DNA of 25,860 nucleotides from a virus. The stretch covers positions 1-25,860 of IMG/VR virus record IMGVR_UViG_3300042564_003941; one strand, given 5' to 3'. The position numbers were made by a program, and so were the translations under genes. Position 1 is the stretch's first letter. Every line of letters begins with the position of its first letter. Under the pieces are notes generated by a model. The model did not search any database and had not been told where the DNA came from. It saw only the letters and a program-made list of their open reading frames with translations. Below, piece by piece: positions 21,512-25,860 of the stretch.

Positions 21512-21742
21512 TTATTCCTCATCTTCGTAACTATCTTCATCCTCAATCTCTTCTCCGTCAATTGCATAATCAATTGCAGTATCAAGATATGTGTCAACAC
21601 CTTTGAGGCCGTCAAGTACGCTTTCTTTGATACCATAATCTATTAGTGTATTAACAAAATCTGCTGCCACATCTTTACGATGTTTCTCAGGAATGTGTTC
21701 TAACACCAATGTCCAAATATCTGCAATTAAATCTTCTTTCAT
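21512..21742 (-). CDS. Small conserved acidic protein, 76 aa
   Basis: MKEDLIADIWTLVLEHIPEKHRKDVAADFV begins the protein, followed by NTLIDYG and an acidic tail (EEIEDEDSYEDEE). It is short and helical, with no metal-binding or membrane motif. ATG 21742 lies in an ATGA overlap with the uvsX stop, and its stop abuts the start of the 151-aa gene, so all three are co-translated. From memory this is a recurrent, unnamed gene next to uvsX in marine T4-like phages. The acidic tail could mediate contacts with DNA-binding partners. Confidence 0.8.
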   Translation of the reverse strand: MKEDLIADIWTLVLEHIPEKHRKDVAADFVNTLIDYGIKESVLDGLKGVDTYLDTAIDYAIDGEEIEDEDSYEDEE

Positions 21743-22818
21743 TCAGTGACCTCCAAGTCTGGTTCAACTGTAGTAGTTATCTCAGAAGTGGAAATTTCAC
21801 CGTGTTTAGAAATGTCTGCCATTGCAATGTCGAGACCGTCTTTTTCGTTGCGTTCCCAGGCCTTGCGGAACTGTTTGATAATCTCACCGTCTTTGGTAGT
21901 GTAGACAAGACTATTACCTTCCTTCTTGAGCAGACCTTTGGCTTCGAACAAGTCGACTAATCCACTGTATGGACTCATACCTGTTTCATAAGGAATCTCA
22001 ACCTGTACACTTTCAAACGGCTTTGCATAACGAGTTTTCATAATCTTACAAGCTGCACGAATACCTTGTACCGTTGTGGTCTTATTGCCATCTGCATCAA
22101 GTTTCAATTTTAATTTACGCATGGCAACAACAATTGAACTTGCGTAGATAAAACCTTGTCCACCTGATATCTTGTCATCTGGATCAAACATATCTTGACT
22201 TGCGTAGGTGTGATTGGTACATACCATACCAATGTTGTAGGCGCCAAACATATTAACACAGTTGCGAACAAGTGCTGTCAATGCCTTAGGCTTACGGCCC
22301 ATATCACCTTTCATATCACCAGCTTGGAACTGATTAACATCAGTAGGAGTTAACAACATACCCAAGCTGTCTATGATAAACAAGATCTTGGGACGATCTG
22401 CTTCATCCATTGTTTTGTATTCTGCAATAAACTCTGTGATAGTCTTTGCAACGTCATCAATCATGGCCATGTTAAGTTTTAACAACTTGTCTGGACTTGT
22501 ATCAACTCCGAGAGCGTGTAACCATTTTTCATCTAGCGCATTTTCTGTATCAATCAAGATAGGATAAATGCCCTGTGCTTGTGCGTTCTTGACTAGATTA
22601 CCTGAACAGATAAAACTTTTACCTGCACCACTTTCACCCGCAAACACAGTTACCTTGCCTAGTGGAATACCACGATCAAAATATCCACTGATAAGATAGT
22701 TTAATGCGTAGTTGTTTGTACTGACCCAGTCTGTTGGGTCGTTGAAGCCAATACTTAAACCGTCGATAGATTTAGTAATTGACTTTCTAAATTTACTGAT
22801 ATCGAATGCTTTTGCCAT
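21739..22818 (-). CDS. uvsX: UvsX RecA-like recombinase, 359 aa
   Basis: UvsX is the T4 strand-exchange protein that forms filaments on ssDNA with gp32 and UvsY. Walker A is GESGAGKS (residues 61-68), Walker B is ILFIIDSLGML with D150, and a catalytic E lies in DTENALDEKWL (about residues 90-100). FQAGDMKGDMGRKPKALTALVR and NHTYASQDMFDPDDKISGGQGF (the L1/L2 DNA-binding region) match the family. The length is close to T4 UvsX (391 aa), somewhat shorter. The start shares a base with the stop of the 69-aa gene (TAATG). The tail is acidic, as in gp32-interacting recombinases. Confidence 0.96.
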   Translation of the reverse strand: MAKAFDISKFRKSITKSIDGLSIGFNDPTDWVSTNNYALNYLISGYFDRGIPLGKVTVFAGESGAGKSFICSGNLVKNAQAQGIYPILIDTENALDEKWLHALGVDTSPDKLLKLNMAMIDDVAKTITEFIAEYKTMDEADRPKILFIIDSLGMLLTPTDVNQFQAGDMKGDMGRKPKALTALVRNCVNMFGAYNIGMVCTNHTYASQDMFDPDDKISGGQGFIYASSIVVAMRKLKLKLDADGNKTTTVQGIRAACKIMKTRYAKPFESVQVEIPYETGMSPYSGLVDLFEAKGLLKKEGNSLVYTTKDGEIIKQFRKAWERNEKDGLDIAMADISKHGEISTSEITTTVEPDLEVTE

Positions 22819-23027
22819 TATTCACCCTTTGGTAGTTTCTTTGGACTTACAACAATGTCAGTACGACCAATTGCTATAAGCCAAGTGTTTAATCTATTAA
22901 TTATAACAGAATCATCCTTGGGGTTGTCAAATCTAACATCAATGTCTGCTACTGTATCGCCTGTTTGGTCTTCTCTGCTGTTAAAACTTAGAGAGAAGTT
23001 CTCATTAATTTTTTGTACTCTTGCCAT
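22818..23027 (-). CDS. Small conserved protein between gp32 and uvsX, 69 aa
   Basis: ATG 23027 has a strong Shine-Dalgarno (AGGAG, 7-8 nt upstream) just after the gp32 hairpin. The sequence has NENFSLSFNSREDQTG, IDVRFDNPKDDSVIINRLNTWLIAIG and a basic tail VSPKKLPKGE. It has no signal peptide and no recognised domain. The fixed position in the recombination operon makes a role with UvsX or gp32 possible, but the sequence does not show it. Its start region follows the hairpin, so it may be separately regulated. Confidence 0.85.
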   Translation of the reverse strand: MARVQKINENFSLSFNSREDQTGDTVADIDVRFDNPKDDSVIINRLNTWLIAIGRTDIVVSPKKLPKGE

Positions 23028-23040
23028 TATTATTCTCCTA

Positions 23041-23075
23041 AAATGAAAGAGAGTACGAGCGCGGGCTCGTACTCT
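23041..23075 (-). terminator. Hairpin after gp32 (probable partial terminator or mRNA-protecting stem)
   Basis: AGAGTACGAGC (23050-23060) and GCTCGTACTCT (23065-23075) form a perfect 11-bp stem with a 4-nt loop. On the minus strand it is followed by CTTTCATTTT, which is only partly T-rich, and then by the AGGAG of the next gene. It may therefore attenuate transcription from gp32 into uvsX, giving more gp32 than UvsX, or protect the gp32 mRNA 3' end. Confidence 0.75.
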
Positions 23076-23088
23076 TGTCTACAACGAT

Positions 23089-24090
23089 TTACTTTTGACG
23101 GTTACGAATCATGGCAAGGATATCTTGCGCACGACTTGCACTTTCACCAGTAGGTGCTGCTGATGCTGCTGGTGCTGCTGCCTTTACTGCTGGAGTAGCA
23201 GGCTCTTCCCAAGGAGCATCTTCTTCGGCTGCGGCTACTGGAGCGGCTACTGCGGCACGTGGTGCGGCAGCTTTATTGGGATCACCTGTTGCTTGACCCA
23301 TACCTGCTGGTTTGAAGTATTGACCCCAACGATCCATATCATATGCTTCACCGTCAACTGACGCTTCAAACATTTCTTTCATGACCTTGAGCTCGACGTC
23401 TGTTGGCTTCTTGGGCAAGAAGTCGCTGAGATTATGTAATCCAAACTGTTCAATTGCTGCTTTGTCTGCATCGGCAATTGCACGTTCACGACGGCTCCAC
23501 TTTGAGGTAGAGTAGTCAGCAAAACCACCTTTGCTAGTTTTAGCAATACGGAAGTCAACGCCACGCATGTAGTCAGTTGGCAATTCTTCCAACTCTGGAT
23601 CCATCAGTGCTGAACGGATAATTTGATAAATCTGTGGACCGATAATGAATCGACGGATAGGATTCTCTGGAATTCTATCTTCCTTAATAGGATCTTCTAC
23701 CACAAACCCTTGAAAGATGTATGAACGCTTCTTCCAATACTTACGACCCATTTCTTCCAGAGCCTTGTCTTTAAACCAGCCACGAACTTCTGTCAGGATC
23801 GGACAGGCTGTACCGTCGTTGTACATTTCTACACAAGGAACCTGTACCTGCACGGCTCGTGAATCTGTTTCACCTTTGATGCCTGCGAACGGCAATTTGA
23901 TCATTGCACGTTCTACCCAGAAAAACGTATTGGCTGAATTGCCATCGGGTAGCAAACGGATAACCGCTTCTTTGCCTTCTTGCATATTCCAATGTGGGTA
24001 AATTGCGTTGTCTCCACCGCCTGTGGATTGTCCTGTGGACTTTGATTGTGCTTCTTGAAGTTTTGCACGGATTTCTGCGAGAGTTGCCAT
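23089..24090 (-). CDS. 32: gp32-type ssDNA-binding protein, 333 aa
   Basis: gp32 coats ssDNA in replication, recombination and repair. The N-terminus MATLAEIRAKLQEAQSKS and core IYPHWNMQEGKEAVIRLLPDGNSANTFFWVERAMIKLPFAG match the gp32 OB domain, and RKYWKKRSYIFQGFVVEDP is typical of the family. C86-x9-C96 matches the spacing of two T4 zinc ligands (C77, C87), but a third Cys at the expected place is absent, so the zinc site looks incomplete. After residue 265 or so the protein has an Ala/Pro-rich linker with an acidic EEDAPWEE segment, and ends in RAQDILAMIRNRQK. T4 gp32 is 301 aa. ATG 24090 follows an AGGAGG Shine-Dalgarno, and a promoter lies 57-85 nt upstream. Confidence 0.95.
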   Translation of the reverse strand: MATLAEIRAKLQEAQSKSTGQSTGGGDNAIYPHWNMQEGKEAVIRLLPDGNSANTFFWVERAMIKLPFAGIKGETDSRAVQVQVPCVEMYNDGTACPILTEVRGWFKDKALEEMGRKYWKKRSYIFQGFVVEDPIKEDRIPENPIRRFIIGPQIYQIIRSALMDPELEELPTDYMRGVDFRIAKTSKGGFADYSTSKWSRRERAIADADKAAIEQFGLHNLSDFLPKKPTDVELKVMKEMFEASVDGEAYDMDRWGQYFKPAGMGQATGDPNKAAAPRAAVAAPVAAAEEDAPWEEPATPAVKAAAPAASAAPTGESASRAQDILAMIRNRQK

Positions 24091-24119
24091 TTTAAATGCC
24101 TCCTATGTTATGCCTAAAA

Positions 24120-24127
24120 TGTTTATA
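24120..24127 (-). promoter_or_regulatory. Late-promoter-like motif TATAAACA before gp32
   Basis: TATAAACA on the minus strand is one mismatch from TATAAATA. Initiation near 24114 would leave a leader of about 24 nt containing the AGGAGG of gp32. T4 gene 32 also has several promoters of different classes. Confidence 0.3.
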
Positions 24128-24146
24128 TGCCTTATGCACATATGTT

Positions 24147-24175
24147 ATTATGCGCTTTTTATTTAGCAAGGTCAA
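24147..24175 (-). promoter_or_regulatory. Sigma70-type promoter TTGACC-17-CATAAT for the gp32-uvsX operon
   Basis: On the minus strand TTGACC (24175-24170) and CATAAT (24152-24147) are 17 nt apart, each with one mismatch from consensus. Initiation near 24140 gives a leader of about 50 nt ending in the strong AGGAGG of gp32. Its place directly after a terminator supports an independent early transcript for gp32, the 69-aa gene and uvsX. Confidence 0.7.
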
Positions 24176-24210
24176 TGATTTTTTGTTTATTTTTGATTTT
24201 ATTTTGCCAA

Positions 24211-24228
24211 TAAAAAAGCCCAGGGCTT
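24211..24228 (-). terminator. Rho-independent terminator upstream of the gp32 promoter
   Basis: On the minus strand AAGCCCTGGGCTT forms a compact stem with a very small loop, followed directly by a run of six T. It overlaps the stop of the acidic frame ending at 24227 and separates it from the gp32 promoter. Confidence 0.6.
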
Positions 24229-24409
24229 AACCATGGACTTCTTTATATTTGGCCATTGCTCTTTGTCTAGCCAGCCATAATCTAAACTTTACATAGTCTG
24301 ATAGTTCGTCATCTTCAACTAACTTGCCAAACTCTGCGCTTCGTCGATTACGGCCATACGTGACCTCATCGTCTATTATGAGGTCACTGTCGTCTAAATC
24401 AAATTTACT
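24227..24409 (-). other. Coding-like acidic frame without a normal start codon (about 60 aa)
   Basis: The frame reads SKFDLDDSDLIIDDEVTYG, then NRRSAEFGKLVEDDELSDYV, then KFRLWLARQRAMAKYKEVHG, and stops at 24227 inside the terminator. It looks like a real phage protein: acidic start, then an amphipathic basic helix. But there is no ATG, GTG or TTG between the frame's protein-like part and position 24469 (GTG, no Shine-Dalgarno). Upstream, the same frame only gives a Gln/Lys-rich shadow of the Ala/Pro/Lys-rich gene, whose stop lies at 24405. It could be a gene that lost its start when the secreted-protein gene was placed upstream, be reached by a +1 frameshift, or use a CTG start (24421). A 10-bp inverted repeat lies inside it. 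Confidence 0.55.
24360..24387. repeat. Perfect 10-bp inverted repeat inside the acidic frame
   Basis: GTGACCTCAT (24360-24369) and ATGAGGTCAC (24378-24387) are exact inverted copies around an 8-nt loop. In the minus-strand mRNA the stem begins 17 nt after the stop codon of the secreted-protein gene. No T-run follows, so it is not a simple terminator. Confidence 0.85.
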
Positions 24410-24638
24410 TCGCTGGAGCAGCGGCTGGCTTTGCGTCTGCTTTAGCTGGCTCTTTCTTAGCAGGCTCACTTTTTGCAGGCTTTTTCTCTTCCTTCTTGGC
24501 TTCAACCTTAGCTGGTGCTGCTGGAGCACTTGCTGCGGCAGCTGGTGCTGCTGGCTTGGCTTCTTCTTTCTTGGCAGGTGCTTGTGCAAATGCTGATACT
24601 GCGAACACGGTAGCGAGGATTGCGATTGCTGATTTCAT
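24405..24638 (-). CDS. Small secreted Ala/Pro/Lys-rich protein, 77 aa
   Basis: MKSAIAILATVFAVSAFAQ is a textbook Sec signal peptide with an AFA-Q cleavage site. The mature part (about 58 aa) is a low-complexity run of Ala, Pro, Lys and Glu (PAKKEE, KPAAPAAAA, KKEPAKADAKPAA). It is disordered and could span or bind the periplasm or peptidoglycan. This type of exported Ala/Pro/Lys-rich protein is common in Betaproteobacteria, from memory. ATG 24638 has AAGGA about 10 nt upstream. A TATATATA at 24682-24689 on the minus strand could be a weak late promoter. No counterpart in T4 is known to me; it may be host-derived and act at the periplasm. Confidence 0.8.
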   Translation of the reverse strand: MKSAIAILATVFAVSAFAQAPAKKEEAKPAAPAAAASAPAAPAKVEAKKEEKKPAKSEPAKKEPAKADAKPAAAPAK

Positions 24639-24729
24639 TTTAAAGTTTCCTTTTGGTTAAGTAGGAATTTCTACCCCTACATATATATAACGCGGTAGCC
24701 TGTGAATTCGTTGACAATCAATTTAGCCA

Positions 24730-24752
24730 AAAGAAAGGGCACCTAAGTGCCC
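24730..24752 (-). terminator. Rho-independent terminator after the large acidic gene
   Basis: GGGCAC (24737-24742) and GTGCCC (24747-24752) form a 6-bp GC-rich stem with a CTAA loop (TTAG on the minus strand). On the minus strand TTTCTTTT follows the stem. It lies 20 nt after the stop of the gene ending at 24773. Confidence 0.75.
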
Positions 24753-24772
24753 GATCTGTTTAGCATTAAATT

Positions 24773-25860
24773 TTAATAGCCTGCCAATTCTCTAATACGA
24801 GCAAGTTCTGCAATCTGCGGATCTTGCTGTTGTGGTGCCATTCTTTCTACCATTTTGCGAGCAACCATTTCTGCTTGTTCACCAAACTTCTTGCCTACCA
24901 TAATAGCAACGCCTTCTGGGCCTTTAGGGAATGTACCTGATTCACGATCATAAAATGTATGAACAAATTCTGCTAACTCTTGAACATCCATTTTAGACTG
25001 CATGCCTCGCTGTGCTAATGCTCTAGCACTATCTCGGCCTGTTCTGTTAGGATTGTTGGGCTTTTTAAAATTTGACTTTTCATCATCTGCATCCCAAGGA
25101 GGAGAATTGTCGTCATCATCTTTTTTAGATGGTTCAGTATCAGCTTCCCCCATACCTAGTTCTTGTTTTCTACGTGCTAGCCCAGCGGAACTGGTTGGCG
25201 ATTTTGTTTGTTCGTCATCCATATCCTTGGTGCTCATTTTCCAATCATCGTCACCTTTGGCTTTTCGCATAAAAGCAGGAACATCGCTTTTATTTGGACC
25301 ATCGGATCCCTCTTGTGGTGCTTCTGGCGCTGTTATATCACCCCCTTGGTCAGTCGCCGGCGCTTCACCTTCTGGTGGAACAAAATCTCCGAAGTCTAAT
25401 TGTTCTAGAGTATCGGGCGCATTTTGCTCTAACCATTCTTTTATCAGACCTCTTACACAGCTGTCTGGATCTTGTTTTGATTGTTCTTTAATTTCTTGAA
25501 ACAATTGTGGATCTTCAATTATGCCTTTAAGGCTTTCGATAGCGTTTGTGCCATCTACACCTGCTGGAAAATGTTGTCCTACTAATTCTTGTAATTCTCT
25601 TACTGCTGCTGATTTTTCTTCTTGATCTTCGCTAGCAATTGCACTAGCTTCGCCTAGTCCCATTGCCCAAGTTTCAAACCTAGCAAATGGATCATTGTAA
25701 TTTGCAGCAACCTCGTTTTCTACTACGTCTGGTTGCGTCATTTCGACTATGTCGTCATAGCCTATTTCGTTTTCTTTCATTATTCTATATAGAACAGGAA
25801 ATACTGATTTGATATCTTCTTTGAAATTTCTTACTGTAAATTGATCTGTGTACTGTTCTA
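24773..25860 (-). CDS. Large acidic T4-like protein of unknown function, partial at the right edge
   Basis: The frame is open to the window edge: before the M at 25780 it reads EQYTDQFTVRNFKEDIKSV and then FPVLYRIMKENEIGYDD with no stop, so the real start lies outside and at least 361 residues are present. Domain order: a helical region (FARFETWAMGLGEA), a segment HFPAGVDGTNAIESLKGIIED, a disordered acidic middle (residues about 135-245 of the in-window 335, with PPEGEAPATD, KKDDDDNSPPWDADDEKS), and a C-terminal module LAEFVHTFYDRESGTFPKGPEGVAI ending in ELARIRELAGY. From memory, proteins with FP.G.DGTNA and FYD...TFPKG.EGV are common and unnamed in marine T4-like phages. The charged, disordered middle would fit a scaffold or virion protein, but no role is shown. 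A terminator follows. Confidence 0.85.
   Translation of the reverse strand, partial: EQYTDQFTVRNFKEDIKSVFPVLYRIMKENEIGYDDIVEMTQPDVVENEVAANYNDPFARFETWAMGLGEASAIASEDQEEKSAAVRELQELVGQHFPAGVDGTNAIESLKGIIEDPQLFQEIKEQSKQDPDSCVRGLIKEWLEQNAPDTLEQLDFGDFVPPEGEAPATDQGGDITAPEAPQEGSDGPNKSDVPAFMRKAKGDDDWKMSTKDMDDEQTKSPTSSAGLARRKQELGMGEADTEPSKKDDDDNSPPWDADDEKSNFKKPNNPNRTGRDSARALAQRGMQSKMDVQELAEFVHTFYDRESGTFPKGPEGVAIMVGKKFGEQAEMVARKMVERMAPQQQDPQIAELARIRELAGY

Noticed and set aside
24410-24589. Gln/Lys-rich upstream part of the frame that ends at 24227
   Set aside because: It is an out-of-frame reading of the GCT/GCA/AAG-rich secreted-protein gene; only the part after about 24409 has natural composition.
24661-24720. 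Sigma70 promoter for the secreted-protein gene (TTGTCA ... TATATA)
   Set aside because: The spacing between the boxes is 20 nt or more; only a weak late-like TATATATA remains.
25002-25499. Long plus-strand frame opposite the large acidic gene
   Set aside because: It is antisense to a gene with clear family-like segments, is Ser/Leu-rich as expected for the complement of Asp/Glu/Lys codons, and has no ribosome-binding site.

Overview
The window reads as an AT-rich piece of a T4-like myovirus genome of the marine or freshwater (cyanophage/pelagiphage-like) type. The anchors are a gp32-type ssDNA-binding protein, UvsX recombinase, UvsW helicase and a gp62-type clamp-loader subunit, plus exact copies of the T4 late-promoter motif TATAAATA. 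Almost all genes lie on the minus strand and are packed with ATGA or TAATG stop/start overlaps. I see no tRNA, rRNA, integrase, transposase or CRISPR array. The host cannot be named from sequence. One Ala/Pro/Lys-rich secreted protein (24405-24638) has the look of betaproteobacterial periplasmic proteins, which is only a hint.

Layout, in the direction of minus-strand transcription (right to left). (1) 25860-24773: a large acidic T4-like protein of unknown function, open at the window edge, closed by a terminator. (2) 24638-24227: a small secreted Ala/Pro/Lys-rich protein, followed by an acidic reading frame that has no normal start codon, then a terminator. (3) 24175-21056: a sigma70-type promoter, gp32, a hairpin, a 69-aa protein, uvsX and two small conserved genes. 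(4) 21023-13914: a cell-surface or virion glycan module with a cytidylyltransferase-cupin fusion, a GT-A glycosyltransferase and five paralogous GT-B-like proteins, interrupted by a two-gene plus-strand island (14798-16035). (5) 13882-10742: a possible UvsW partner with a HARP-like stretch, UvsW, and a conserved 168-aa protein. (6) 10711-7854: a nucleotide-sugar pathway (4,6-dehydratase, an iron-sulfur RfbH/E1-type 3-dehydrase, an SDR), followed by a plus-strand glycosyltransferase (7159-7857). (7) 7089-2907: cupin, three class I methyltransferases, FkbM methyltransferase, GT-like protein and epimerase. (8) 2920-511: small conserved genes, gp62, a zinc-finger protein and a miniature DnaE-like protein that keeps the three catalytic aspartates. 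(9) 514-1: a plus-strand gene divergent from a partial minus-strand gene.

The replication/recombination core is thus split by about 18 kb of sugar-nucleotide, glycosyltransferase and methyltransferase genes. Late-promoter motifs stand before the cupin operon and before each plus-strand gene or island. This suggests that at least part of the sugar module is expressed late, which would fit decoration of the virion or remodelling of the host surface near lysis. The most unusual items are the mini-DnaE, the five-member GT-B-like array, the E1-type dehydrase, the start-less acidic frame with its 10-bp inverted repeat, and several promoters placed so close to start codons that leaderless mRNAs are likely.
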